A stretch of 64,000 bases of DNA from DATFVJ01 sp963851085 (GCA_963851085.1 CAWKNX010000012.1:57039-121038); one strand, 5' to 3'; shown: positions 45,732 to 55,032, numbered from the stretch's first letter. Made by a program: numbers and translations. The notes: generated by a model from the sequence alone, not told the origin.

Positions 45732-45753
45732 GCCCGCATCATCTGATGCGGGC
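45732..45753. terminator. Hairpin, possible terminator
   Basis: GCCCGCATCA and its reverse complement, two bases apart. No T-run follows; in high-GC actinobacteria such stems can still act as terminators. It is not adjacent to a confident gene end. Confidence 0.35.
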
Positions 45754-45936
45754 CAGTGGTCAGCGCTCGCGGACCGTGCCCAGGACGGGTTTCACGGCCT
45801 GGGCGGGTTCCGTCGATCGTTTCGAGATTGCCGGCGGTGACGGCATTGCCGTCGATGCTCAGCAACGGCAATGCCCCGTGTGCGCCCACACAGACGGTCA
45901 ACCGGGTTGACCATACGGCGGCCGTGTGGCAATGTC

Positions 45937-45958
45937 GTCAATGGTCTACTCAGTTGAC
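45937..45958 (+). promoter_or_regulatory. Inverted repeat GTCAA-N12-TTGAC before the cupin gene
   Basis: The repeat ends 14 bp before ATG 45973. A MarR-type dimer could bind it, and a MarR gene is the second gene of this operon, so autoregulation is plausible (inference). Confidence 0.4.
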
Positions 45959-45972
45959 TATCTGGAGATGAC

Positions 45973-46347
45973 ATGCCGGTCCTCCGTGCTCCCTCAGCAC
46001 CCACTCACGACCTCGGCGGTGCGCGCTTCACCTCGCTCGCCACGCCGGCCCGCGGCGCCACCGACACCGCCGTCTGGACGGTGGAGATCCTCCCCGGGAC
46101 ACCGGCCAGCCCGCACTCGCTGACCCGCGAGGAGGTGTTCGTGGTGCTCCAGGGCACGGCGTCGGTGACCATCGCCGGCCACCACGACCAGGCAGCGGCC
46201 GGCGATGCGATCATCGTGCCCGCCGACGCGGAGTTCGAGCTCGCCAACTCCGGCGGCGGCCCGCTGCAGCTCGTGTGCTGCTTTCCCGTCGGCGGCCAGG
46301 CCCGCCTCGCCGACGGCAGCACCTTCACCCCCCCATGGGCGCAGTGA
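45973..46347 (+). CDS. Cupin-domain protein
   Basis: 124 residues, a single small beta-barrel. The cupin motifs are visible: PHSLTREEVFVVLQGTASVT and GDAIIVPADAEFELAN. The first metal-site pattern is less regular (one His, one Glu) so a metal role is uncertain. CTGGAGATGAC precedes the ATG. The stop overlaps the MarR gene (GTGA), so the two form an operon under the inverted repeat upstream. Role unknown; such pairs often sense small organics. Confidence 0.85.
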   Translation: MPVLRAPSAPTHDLGGARFTSLATPARGATDTAVWTVEILPGTPASPHSLTREEVFVVLQGTASVTIAGHHDQAAAGDAIIVPADAEFELANSGGGPLQLVCCFPVGGQARLADGSTFTPPWAQ

Positions 46348-46811
46348 CCCGCGCCACCCCCAGCGCGCCGCCCCTCGCCCGGCTCTTCGCCATCGCCTAC
46401 CGGCAGCTGATCGACCGCCTGCACGAACGGCTGCGGGCGGCGGGCTGGACCGACGTGCGGCCAGCGTTCGGGTTCGTCCTGCTCGCCGTCCGGGACGGCC
46501 CGGCCACCTCGACCCAGCTAGCCGCGCTCATGGGCACCACCAAGCAGGCCGCGTCCAAGCTCGTGGACACGATGGTGACCGGCGGCTACGTCCAGCGCCT
46601 GACCGGCGCCGACGACGCCCGCGAACGGCCGGTGCACCTCACCACCCGCGGCGAAGAGCTGGTCACCACGGTCGAGCAGCTATACACCGAACTCGAACAG
46701 GAGTGGGCGCAGGTAATCGGCGCCCCGAACGTGGAACGCCTGCGGCAAGACCTCGTCCACGTCCTGTCCACGCCCGGCGGTCACCTCCCGCCCGTGCGCC
46801 CCACCTGGTAA
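46335..46811 (+). CDS. MarR-family regulator
   Basis: About 158 residues. The winged HTH reads TSTQLAALMGTTKQAASKLV, then GYVQRLTGADDARERPVHLT, with the DxRxR wing pattern here as DDARERP. Start ATG 46335 overlaps the cupin gene by 13 bp; GTG 46344 (VTRATPSAPP) gives a GTGA overlap and is an equally good start. It probably represses its own operon through the repeat at 45937. Confidence 0.88.
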   Translation: MGAVTRATPSAPPLARLFAIAYRQLIDRLHERLRAAGWTDVRPAFGFVLLAVRDGPATSTQLAALMGTTKQAASKLVDTMVTGGYVQRLTGADDARERPVHLTTRGEELVTTVEQLYTELEQEWAQVIGAPNVERLRQDLVHVLSTPGGHLPPVRPTW

Positions 46812-47100
46812 CCACCACCCCGTAAACCGCACCAGGCGCAATACCGCCATCGCCGCAACGCCCAGCCGGCCCCGCCGCCGCGCAGGAAACCGCGCCGCCC
46901 GCGCCCCCCAGCCCGCGCTCTGCCACCGGGCGCACCGGCCGGCGGTGTGTCGCGCATGTATCGGGGAGTTCTGGCGAGCCGGCGGTGTGTAGAGCACTCC
47001 GGTGCTGGGTTTGGCCGGGTGATCACATGCGAGCTCCGGGCATGCCCTTGGGGGCGGTGCGGGCCTCGGCGGGTTCCTGTCCTGTGGTGTTTCCATGTGT
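46812..47100. other. Convergent intergenic region
   Basis: No gene. GCCGGCGGTGTGT occurs twice (about 46941 and 46980). Nothing else seen. Confidence 0.4.
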
Positions 47101-47442
47101 TCAACGCCGCCCGGGCCGGCAGCCCGATCCGGGCGGGTGCGTGCTGGCGAGCCGGGCGGTGATGGCCGGGGCTGTCAGCTGTGGCTCTACCGTGGCGGCG
47201 TTGGCTGGACCGGTTATTGCTGTGCTGGCGGGCCGGTTTCGGCCGGGGTTGCTGGCGGGTGGGCGGCCGCGGGGGCGCATCGGCCCGGTGTGGCGAGGTA
47301 GCCGCCCGGCGTCGGCGAGGGCGCGGCGGAGCAGGAACTCGATCTGGGCGTTGGTGCTGCGCAGCTCGTCGTTGGCCCATCTGGCCAGCGCGTCGTGGAC
47401 GGCGGGGTCGAGCCGCAGCAGCACGCTCTTGCGTTCGCTCAC
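47101..47442 (-). CDS. Ribbon-helix-helix (Arc-type) DNA-binding protein
   Basis: GTG 47442. The first 50 residues, SERKSVLLRLDPAVHDALAR then STNAQIEFLLRRALADAG, fit the RHH fold with a beta strand and two helices. A Pro/Arg-rich tail of about 60 residues follows, longer than in relatives, perhaps because the original stop was lost. In actinobacteria this gene usually follows an SPFH gene, as here. Confidence 0.7.
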   Translation of the reverse strand: MSERKSVLLRLDPAVHDALARWANDELRSTNAQIEFLLRRALADAGRLPRHTGPMRPRGRPPASNPGRNRPASTAITGPANAATVEPQLTAPAITARLASTHPPGSGCRPGRR

Positions 47443-47461
47443 CGCGGTTCCGTGGCGGCCG

Positions 47462-47795
47462 TCACTGGTAGAGGGAGCCGGTGTTGACGACCTGCTGGGT
47501 CGCCTGCTCGCCGCACAAGACCACGAGCAGGGCGGACACCTGGCGGCCTTCCGACCACGGCCGCGATCTCGATCGGGTTGCCGTCGGCGTCGTTGACCTT
47601 GGCCTGCGCTGACTCCTGGTTGCGGATCCGGGTCGAGACCAAGATGCGGTTGGTGAACGGGTTCACCCACTGCAGGCCAGGCTCGCGGATGGTGCCGCGG
47701 TACCTGCCGAACAGCTGGACGACGCGCGCGTGGCCGGGCACGACGGCGGTGAGCCCTCGCAGTACGAGGGCGCTGGCGATAAAGACAAGGACGCC
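47462..47795 (-). pseudogene. SPFH/band-7 protein with large internal deletion
   Basis: Reads VVPGHARVVQLFGRYRGTIR and GLQWVNPFTNRILVSTRIRN (start of the SPFH domain), then NPIEIAAVV. Right after this the sequence changes frame and gives ALLVVLCGEQATQQVVNTGS with a stop at 47462, the normal C-terminus of these proteins. About 170 middle residues are missing. The gene is dead, yet both of its ends and its RHH neighbour remain. Confidence 0.7.
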
Positions 47796-47799
47796 GGGC

Positions 47800-48190
47800 G
47801 CCCGAGACCTGGATGCCCGCGGATGGGCCCGGGCCACCATCACCCGCCGATTGTGCACCGTCGCGGGGTTCTACAGGTACGCCGTGGAAGAAGAATTCCT
47901 CGGTCATTCTCCGGCCGCCCACGTCCGCCGACCGCGGCTGGACTATAAGTCGCATGCCACGGGACTGGACCGTAACGAGCTCGGCGCGCTGCTGGCCGCC
48001 GCCGGGCTCGGCCCTCCCCCGGAGCACGCGCTGATCTCGCTGCTGGCCCTGAACGGGCTGCGGGTGTCCGAGGCAGCAGGCGCGGACATCGAAGCCCTGG
48101 GCGTTGAGCGTGGGCACCGGACCCTAGTGATCACCCGCAAGGGTGGCAAGGTCGTCACCATCCCACTCGCGCCGCGCACGCTGACCAAGC
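47800..48190 (+). pseudogene. Tyrosine recombinase (XerC/D-like) fragment
   Basis: Reads ATITRRLCTVAGFYRYAVEE, RRPRLDYKSHATGLDRNELG and ALISLLALNGLRVSEAAGAD, i.e. the core-binding domain and the first catalytic Arg (LNGLRVSEA). LVITRKGGKVVTIPLAPRT follows, then the sequence departs from the family before the second catalytic box (HxxR...Y). Truncated at both ends; abuts the SPFH fragment. Confidence 0.7.
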
Positions 48191-48640
48191 CGGTAAGGAG
48201 CCAGCCGGTCACCAAACGCCGGTCCGGCCGGTGCCACGGCTGACTGAAGTCCAGTTCCATCACGGCGCCCAGGATCCGGCCGAGAATCTCGGCGAAGTAC
48301 GGCGCGACCGAGGAGTCCGCCAGGTAGTGGCTCTTACCCTGGATAATGTCGCGGCGCACACCGGGGAGACGGTGGCAAGGTTGCATCTTCAGGAAAGAAG
48401 CGGACGTTTCTCATGAACAGGCAGCTGATAACCGGGTCCTCACCAGCACTGACTGGAAAGATCTACTGATCAGCGGCACAGACTCAAGCTCGCGTCGATA
48501 CCGGGCCAGGACCGCCTCGCGACCGCGGCCGACCAAACACCCGCGATCTGGTCATCGAGCGCGGCAGAGGCATCTGCCGGTGAGTGCGCAGTGCCGCCGT
48601 TCTGCGTGAGCATCGGCTCAATGCCGATCACGGCAAGGGC
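48191..48640. other. Region without a recognisable gene
   Basis: The minus strand reads YFAEILGRILGAVMELDFSQ near 48280, which is protein-like but unrecognised. No other signal. Confidence 0.3.
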
Positions 48641-48882
48641 CGTATAGATCTGGACGTTCTGCGCCAGGAACTGGCACAGACTGAGGGACGCACGCGAACC
48701 GCCGTCGCTGATAGCGGCATCGTCGGCTTCTCTACCTGGTTCAGCGCCGGGGATGCGATCGAAATTGAGGATCTGTTGCCGATCCTGAGTGGATGGGACA
48801 GGGGGCCGGCGGTGCGCTGGCGGCGGACCTGATCGCGATTGCGTCCCAGCAGGGCATGTGTGCGGCGGTGAGCTGCTGCCGG
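48641..48882 (+). pseudogene. GNAT acetyltransferase fragment with frameshift
   Basis: First frame: GRTRTAVADSGIVGFSTWFS then AIEIEDLL. Second frame after about 48783: DPEWMGQGAGGALAADLIAI and ASQQGM. The EIEDLxVDPxxxGxGxGxxL pattern is the acetyl-CoA-binding signature of GNAT enzymes. The C-terminal strands are missing. Confidence 0.6.
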
Positions 48883-49535
48883 TCTAGCTGCGCCTTGAGC
48901 CGTACCGGCTTGTGTCTGTGAACTGCGGTGCAAGGTGGGCATCAGGGCGAGTGCAACACCGACGTCCGGGTTGGCGGCGCACGCTTGTGCTGCGGTTCCC
49001 AGCAGGGAAACCGCCGGAGCCAGCTACCGGAGGGCATGTCATGCGGATGTGCGGTGCACCGGGCGTTCGGCCTGGACGCGGTAAGCGATGGGCTGTCCAA
49101 TGTCAACGCTGTCCTGGTGGCGCACACCGTCCCGGCATGCGCCTGACGGGTAGCGTGCCCGTGCTGGAGTCCGGTCGGCGGATACAGGTGGTTAGCGCAG
49201 ATGGTCAGGGCTACCCGGGGAGGTTCCGGTGGGTCTGAACCAGGGCCGGGTCCTTCCGGATTCTCGCTGGCGCATTCCTGGTCGTGGCCGGTCGCCAGCG
49301 GCACCCACGGCCAGGAGACAAGCGGGGAGTGCTCCATGTTCCCGTCTTCCCAGGCCTGGCCGGTGCTGGATTGTCCAATTGCTGCCGTTCCACCTCTCGG
49401 CCAGCGGTGTGGCGGCGGGACGAAGTTGAGTCGCGACTCGCCGCGGACCTTGGCGTGCTTCCTGCCGACGGTCCTTTGCGGGCGGCGATCCGTTCGCCCC
49501 GGTGACAGCCTGCCAGTCAGCTTAAAGGAACGATC
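48883..49535. other. About 650 bp without a recognisable gene
   Basis: Open frames on both strands are Pro/Arg/Ser-rich and show no motif. The promoter of the downstream PPOX gene should be here; AAAGGAACG precedes its ATG. Confidence 0.4.
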
Positions 49536-50249
49536 ATGATTTGGGAAGGACGGGCAATGACAGCGCTAGATATGGCGGCCAGAGCTTTCACGCCGATGCG
49601 GAAGCGCAGCGATAAGCGGCGCCCGCCGGGCTCTGCGGGTGAGCGTATTCTCCAGGAAAGATACGGCACTGCGCAGCGAGCTCAGCAATTCTACAGCAAT
49701 CAAGTCACCGGTCAGCTCACCCCGGCCATGCAGCAATTCATCCAGCGGATGGAAATGGCGTTCATCGCTACGAGCGACGGCTCAGGACAGTGCGACTGCA
49801 GCTTCCGCGCTGGTCCTGCTGGCTTCATCAGGGTCCTGGACGACCACACTATCGCCTACCCCGAGTACCGGGGCAATGGCGTGATGGCCAGTCTCGGCAA
49901 CATGCTGCAGAACCCGCACATCGGCATCTTCCTCGCTGACTTCACGCACGATCTCATCGGCCTGCACGTAAACGGCGACGCTAGCATTGTCACTCCTGCG
50001 CGCATGCAGGAATTTGATCTTGAAATTCCGGAGCCTGGGCACCCAGGCCGCCAGCCAGTGCAGTGGGTTCTTGTGCATGTCACCGAGGCTTTCATTCATT
50101 GTTCCAAGCACATTCCCAAGATGATTCCCCAGTCCCGAGTACGGCACTGGGGAACAGATAACCCGCGCCATAAGGGCAGCGACTATTTCGGCGCTGCAGC
50201 CAGCAAGGTTGCCGCGGCCCAATCCAATCCGTTACCGGAGAATATCTAG
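49536..50249 (+). CDS. Pyridoxamine 5'-phosphate oxidase-like protein
   Basis: 237 residues, split-barrel flavin-binding fold. Seen: MEMAFIATSDGSGQCDCSFR, the first strand of the barrel, GFIRVLDDHTIAYPEYRGNG, and NPHIGIFLADFTHDLIGLHV. C-terminal histidine/arginine-rich part with HCSKHIPKMIP. ATG 49536 follows AAAGGAACGATC; ATG 49557 is an alternative. Relatives reduce or oxidise small molecules with FMN or F420. The codon use includes more A/T-ending codons than its neighbours, hinting at recent acquisition. Confidence 0.8.
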   Translation: MIWEGRAMTALDMAARAFTPMRKRSDKRRPPGSAGERILQERYGTAQRAQQFYSNQVTGQLTPAMQQFIQRMEMAFIATSDGSGQCDCSFRAGPAGFIRVLDDHTIAYPEYRGNGVMASLGNMLQNPHIGIFLADFTHDLIGLHVNGDASIVTPARMQEFDLEIPEPGHPGRQPVQWVLVHVTEAFIHCSKHIPKMIPQSRVRHWGTDNPRHKGSDYFGAAASKVAAAQSNPLPENI

Positions 50250-50489
50250 GTCGCCAAGCAGGCGAAAGCGGGTTAACCTGTCTTCTACTATTAAGACGTC
50301 ACTCGCAAGGCCTTGCCAGGCCTTCCCGGGCTCGGCCGGAGCCGGGGAATCCGGTGACCCAAAGGGCCATTTTCCCGCCAGCAGGCGATGCAGCCCGGAA
50401 AGGGTGCTCTTCGCGGTGGCCTGCCTGGTGGCGGCGCGTCACAACCTGGCCGAAGGCCGTGCCGGGGCGGCTGACTCTCATGCCGCATT

Positions 50490-50890
50490 GGGCGGGTGAG
50501 CGCGCGTCTGCAGTCGGACAAGGAACGGTCCCCGGTGTCGAGGATGAGATCGTAACGCTGCCCACTTTTGGTGAAGTCGTCCTTGGGTGTAGTCGATGAC
50601 GTGATCGGCGCCGGCCGATCGGACCATGTCCATGTTCCTCGTACTGCACACGCCGGTCACCTCAGCGCCGGACCACTTCGCGATCTGCACGGCGAACGTG
50701 CCCACGCCTCCCCCGACGCACCGTTGATCAAGACCTTCTGCCCCGGCTGTACATTGCCCTTGTCGCGCAGCGCCTGCGGGGCCGTCAACGCGGCCAGAGG
50801 TACGGCCGCCGCCTGCTCGAACGTCAGGTTGGCCGGTTTCAGCTCCAGCAAGTCATCCGGGACACATGGGTACTCGGCACAGCCACCGGT
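50490..50890 (-). pseudogene. Quinone-oxidoreductase-like (MDR) fragment with frameshifts
   Basis: Frame one: LELKPANLTFEQAAAVPLAA and VQPGQKVLINGASG. Frame two: VGTFAVQIAKWSGAEVTGVC and MVRSAGADHVIDYTQ. Frame three: DLILDTGDRSLSDCRRALTR. These are consecutive parts of the NADPH-binding domain of zinc-free quinone reductases (GASGxVGxFAVQIAK). Two frameshifts and missing termini make it non-functional. Confidence 0.75.
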
Positions 50891-51212
50891 AGCGACCGCA
50901 GCGCGGCGATCTGGCCGGTGGGCTGCCGCTGGAGCGTCGGCATCGACCGACGTCACCGACTGCGGACCCGAAAGATATCCACGAACCGCCGATCTGGGCG
51001 ACCATCTGGTCGCCTGTGTTGCCGCAGGTGCTGCGCCCGAAGGGGATGATCTGTTCGAGGCCGCCGACGGCGAGCTGCGCCGCGAGTGGATGTGCATCTC
51101 ACGCAGCGGCCTGAGGTCGCCGACGTGCGCACCAGCGTCGTCTACGAGCACATCCGCAACCCGGCCATCCAGCCGGCCCCCTGGTGGCGCGCGTGGCGCG
51201 CGTGGCGCGGCA
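50891..51212. other. Region without a recognisable gene
   Basis: A plus frame reads PEVADVRTSVVYEHIRNPAI near 51105, protein-like but unrecognised. A short 9-bp tandem repeat (TGGCGCGCG type) lies at about 51184-51210. Confidence 0.35.
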
Positions 51213-51425
51213 CTAGGGCTTCCCCTCGCGCCGCTCAAATCCTCCGCACTGCGTGACTGGGAGACGCGGGTAGCGGGAAAGGGCGATGTCCCGTGCGGCG
51301 CGTGTGCAGCGGAGGTAGGCGGTGCCCCGCCGTGTCTCGTTGAGCTTCGCATGCCTGCAGGCTCCGCATAGCCCCGGCTCCGCGCCCAGCTTCAGCCACG
51401 CAGCATTAGGCGGCCGGTCAGGCAT
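51213..51425 (-). CDS. Small Cys-rich protein, putative zinc-binding
   Basis: 70 residues from ATG 51425 (MPDRPPNAAW). LCGACRHAKLNETRRGTAYL then RCTRAARDIALSRYPRLPVT and QCGGF: four cysteines spaced as a likely zinc site (CxxC, C, C). Small proteins of this look are widespread in actinobacteria without assigned role. ATG 51437 would add four residues. Confidence 0.65.
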   Translation of the reverse strand: MPDRPPNAAWLKLGAEPGLCGACRHAKLNETRRGTAYLRCTRAARDIALSRYPRLPVTQCGGFERREGKP

Positions 51426-51617
51426 GAGACGCAGCATATGCCTCTGTGCTGGCCTCGGCCCAGCCGGGCCTCTTGCCGGCCCCTCCCACAACTCCGGCCC
51501 ACACCAGTGTCGGTCGCCCGCACACCGCCTCCGAAAACTCCGGGGCGGTTCAGACGCCCGGTTGGCCTGCTTCGGTGCAGGGCGTGTCCGCCCCGGGATG
51601 GGTGATGTCGGTGAGGG

Positions 51618-51654
51618 ATTCCCCGGCCGCCGGAGATCCCGGCGGCCGGGGAAT
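51618..51654. terminator. Strong hairpin, 16-bp perfect stem
   Basis: Left arm 51618-51633 and right arm 51639-51654 are exact reverse complements with the five-base loop AGATC. It lies just after the end of the ABM-like gene on the minus strand, in the place of its terminator. No U-run. Confidence 0.6.
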
Positions 51655-51700
51655 TTCCGCTACTCGATGCCGGAGTGCGCGTGCTGTCTGGTTCCGGTGC

Positions 51701-51985
51701 TCAGCGGATGTACAGCTCGTCCGCGTCGTACTCGGTGAACTCGCTGTTGGACACCACGTCCGCCATGCCGAGCGCTTGGAAGGCGGGGAGCAACTGCTCG
51801 GCAGCCCACCGGTCCTGGTGCGCCTTGGACTGCCACACGGTCACCACGTGGAGCCCGTTCTCATCCGAGCCCGGCCGCCCAGGCGAGCAGGCCGTCGATG
51901 TCCTGGGGCGCGTTGTGCTTGGCGGAGACCGTGCGGAAGTCGTCGATCGTCTTCCCGCGCGTCGCTGAGATGTGGATGTATGCCA
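51701..51985 (-). pseudogene. Antibiotic-biosynthesis-monooxygenase-like protein with one frameshift
   Basis: ATG 51985 opens AYIHISATRGKTIDDFRTVS then DGLLAWAAGLG and a stop; the next frame carries on ENGLHVVTVWQSKAHQDRWA and LGMADVVSNSEFTEYDADEL to 51701. Together this is a complete ABM-type dimeric alpha-beta barrel protein of about 95 residues with a single shift near 51865. Either a recent pseudogene or a sequencing error. Confidence 0.7.
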
Positions 51986-52101
51986 TGGCTGTCCTGCCTT
52001 TCCTGGGTTTGTGCTGGCAGGCAGGACGCTACGGAAAAGCCCGGAACCGGCCATCCGGGGAATCACTCACTGGAGTACTCATTCACGGCCGGCTGGGGTA
52101 C

Positions 52102-55032
52102 TTATTCATGGTCCGCTCCCGGCTCACCGCTGGCCCAGGCGGCGATCTGGCTGCGGTTGCTGAACCCGAGCTTGGTCAGGATGTGCTGCACGTGGTTTTC
52201 GGCTGTCCGCTCGGAGACGTACAGGGTCTGGCCGATCTGCTTGTTCGTCAGTCCCCGCGCGACCAGCCGGGCCACCTCGAACTCGCGGGGGCTCAGCGGT
52301 GAGCCGGCGGCAGCGACGGCCGACAGCCGGGCCCGCAGCTGTTCGATCCGCTCGGTGAACGGGACCATCCCGAGCCGTTCGGCCTTGCCCGCCGCGGTGT
52401 CCAGCTCGGCCCGCGCCCGGTCCAGGTCGCCCGGCGCCTGGCGGCGGGTCAGGGCCGCGGCGAGCTCGACGCGGGCTTGCACGGCGCACCCGCGGGCGCC
52501 GTTGGCGTCGCAGATCGAGACCGCGCTCTGCAGATCCTCCGCTGCCGCATCCAGACGGCCCAGCGCAGCGGCCGCCCGCCCGAGCGGCAACTCGACCGGG
52601 CCCATGTAGACCCCGGCCCCGGCGCCGTTCGCGACGTGCTGACCGCGGAACGGCTCGAACCGCGCCGCCAGGAACTCGATGTCCTCCGCCCGGCCGAGGC
52701 CGATGGCGACCGCCAGCCCGTGCGCCCAGCACGCCATGCGCATCGCGGCCGAGGGGTTCCATGACCGGACCGGACCGGCCTGGGCATAGGCTGCCTCGGC
52801 GCCGGCGCGGTCACCCTGGTGGAGGCAGATCATCGCGAAGCTGAGCGCGGGGAAGACGGTGGCGACGCCGCGGGTGGTGTCCACGGCATCCGGCCTGAGG
52901 TGGTCAGGGATCTGGCCGAACAGCTCGATCGCGCCGGATCTGTCGAACCCGATATGAAGGCCCGCCTGGCACAGGATCACCGCGCAGGCGCCGAACGCGA
53001 CCGGGTGTCCCATGTCGTTGAACACCGTGAACGACTCCCGCGCCAGCCGCACTGCCTCGCTGTAGCGCCCGGTCGCCAGCGCGAGCGTGGCGGCGGTGTG
53101 CAGGAAGTGCCAGCGTCCGAGCGGTCCGGGGAGCCGTTCCAGGCAGATCTCGAGATCGGCGAGCTCACGATGAACGCTCCGCAGCTGACCGGTCTCAAAC
53201 AGGGTGTCGATCCGCCACAGCCGGCCCCACATCTCGAGCCAAGCGCTGCCCACCGCGTCGGCGGCATCGAGCATCCGGCTCGCCAGCACGGCCCGCTCGG
53301 CGATTCCGTCGGGGGCGCAGCAGGCCAGCTGGCGGGCGCGCAGCGCGTCCACGAGCACGACCGGGTCGTCCGCCGATCCGGCGGCGGCCAGCGCGTCCCG
53401 GCTGACCTTCCCCGCGCGGTCGTACTCACCGCGGTACACCAGCGCCTGCGCGTATCGCGAGGAGACCCGGGCCCGCAGATCATCCCCAAGATCGTCCCCG
53501 GCGAGGGCCTGCTCACAGATGCGGCAGATCTCCCCGTCCCATTCCGGTACGCCGATGGCCTCCATCACCAGCGCCGTACAGGCGAGCCAGAGCCGGTCCC
53601 GCCGGCGCTCAGCCCGCCGGCCGACCTGAACCGCCGTCTGCTGCGATCCGGGCAGGTCGCCGCTGCGGTGCAGGGCCGCGGCCAAGGCAAGTTCGAGCCG
53701 GGAGCAGTCGGCCTCGCCGATCTCCTCACCACCGACCGACAGCGCCTGCCGGTACAGGCGCACAGCCTCCTCGAACGCCAGCGACCCCGCCGCCACGTCG
53801 GCCGCCGCCTCGCACGCCGCCACCGCCAGCGCCCGGTCACCGGGCAGCGACGCCTCGACCCGGTGACGGGCGACCTCCGCCAGATGCAGATCCAGCTGCC
53901 CCTCGTACAGAGCCTCGATCGCGTCCGCCGCGGCGCTGTGCAGCCGCCGCTTCTCCGCGGCGCTCAGCCGGGCGGCCACCGCCGAGCGGACCAGCGCATG
54001 CGAGAACCGGTGATCGCCGGGACGGTCACCGGCCGCCAGGAACCCGGCGGCCCGGCCCTCGTCCAGCGGACCGAGCAGGGCGAGCACGGGCACATCCAGC
54101 ATCTTGGCCACCACACCAGCCGAGAAGCTGTTGCCTGCCACCGCGGCGGTCCGCAGCAGCTCCCGGGCGGGATCGGACACCAGCGCGAGCCGGTAGGCCG
54201 TCGCCTCAACCACCCGTCCCGGCACCGGCCCCGGCACACCCGGCCCGCCGCCGCGCTGCTCGACGAGCATGCGGGCCAGCTCCCGGACCAGGAACGGGTT
54301 CCGGCCCGTCTCCGAGTGCACCTCACCGGCCTGTTCCGGCGACGCCGGCAGCCCCGCGGCGAGCAGGATATCCCCGACCGCGCCGGCGGGCAGGCCGTGC
54401 AGGTCCACCCGTTCGGTGCTGGCATCCGCCGACAGACGCGGCGGCAGACCGGCGCTCGCGTCACCGGACGCCGCCGAGTCCCGGTAGGTCGCGAACACCA
54501 GGATGGGCGCCCCCCGCAGCTGACGCACGACATCGGCGAGCAGCACCGCCGATGCCTCGTCCGCCCACTGCAGATCATCAAGCACCAGCAGGAGCCCGGT
54601 CCCCCCGGCCGCCTGCGCCAGCCGCCGGCGAACCTCGGCGAACAGCGCGAACCGCTGGGCGCTGCCGGCATCGGCCACATCAGCCAGTGCCGGGCGTTCG
54701 GCATCGCCGAAGACACGCGACCACAGGCCCACACCGGATGGGTCATCATCGGCGGCCCGGACGGCGGGCTCATCCAGCACCAGCCGCCACAAGCCGTACG
54801 GCGGCGAGCTGTCCCGGTCAGCCACCCGAGCCCACGCCACCGGCACGCCCCGCGCAGCAGCCGACGCGGCGGCCTCCTCCGCCAGCCGGGTCTTCCCGAT
54901 CCCCGCCTCGCCCGTGCACAGCACCAGACGGCCGCCACCCGCCAGGGCATCATCCAGCAGCAGCATGACCCGAGCCAGCTCGCGGTCACGGCCCACCATC
55001 GGCCCAGAGGCCCCGCCCTGCACACCCCCCAC
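52102..55032 (-). CDS. LAL-type LuxR-family transcriptional regulator
   Basis: 976 residues. N-terminal AAA/STAND-type ATPase: Walker A is GEAGIGKTRL and Walker B is LLLVLDDLQWADE. A long helical-repeat middle (about 380-880) follows. The C-terminal LuxR HTH reads LSPREFEVARLVARGLTNKQ then YVSERTAENHVQHILTKLG. Such LAL regulators activate catabolic or antibiotic operons after sensing an inducer; no obvious target operon adjoins. ATG-equivalent start at 55032 (MGGVQGG); M12 (MVGRDREL) is the alternative and the usual family beginning. Confidence 0.92.
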   Translation of the reverse strand: MGGVQGGASGPMVGRDRELARVMLLLDDALAGGGRLVLCTGEAGIGKTRLAEEAAASAAARGVPVAWARVADRDSSPPYGLWRLVLDEPAVRAADDDPSGVGLWSRVFGDAERPALADVADAGSAQRFALFAEVRRRLAQAAGGTGLLLVLDDLQWADEASAVLLADVVRQLRGAPILVFATYRDSAASGDASAGLPPRLSADASTERVDLHGLPAGAVGDILLAAGLPASPEQAGEVHSETGRNPFLVRELARMLVEQRGGGPGVPGPVPGRVVEATAYRLALVSDPARELLRTAAVAGNSFSAGVVAKMLDVPVLALLGPLDEGRAAGFLAAGDRPGDHRFSHALVRSAVAARLSAAEKRRLHSAAADAIEALYEGQLDLHLAEVARHRVEASLPGDRALAVAACEAAADVAAGSLAFEEAVRLYRQALSVGGEEIGEADCSRLELALAAALHRSGDLPGSQQTAVQVGRRAERRRDRLWLACTALVMEAIGVPEWDGEICRICEQALAGDDLGDDLRARVSSRYAQALVYRGEYDRAGKVSRDALAAAGSADDPVVLVDALRARQLACCAPDGIAERAVLASRMLDAADAVGSAWLEMWGRLWRIDTLFETGQLRSVHRELADLEICLERLPGPLGRWHFLHTAATLALATGRYSEAVRLARESFTVFNDMGHPVAFGACAVILCQAGLHIGFDRSGAIELFGQIPDHLRPDAVDTTRGVATVFPALSFAMICLHQGDRAGAEAAYAQAGPVRSWNPSAAMRMACWAHGLAVAIGLGRAEDIEFLAARFEPFRGQHVANGAGAGVYMGPVELPLGRAAAALGRLDAAAEDLQSAVSICDANGARGCAVQARVELAAALTRRQAPGDLDRARAELDTAAGKAERLGMVPFTERIEQLRARLSAVAAAGSPLSPREFEVARLVARGLTNKQIGQTLYVSERTAENHVQHILTKLGFSNRSQIAAWASGEPGADHE

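Larger units (their letters stand above)
44976..45972. other. About 1 kb with fragments and regulatory sites
   Basis: Apart from the truncated membrane gene (45054-45227), the hairpin at 45732 and the operator at 45937, no gene is supported. A plus frame near 45520 reads GDLYLWHPHHPPARWPQIFG, without a recognised family. Confidence 0.35.
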
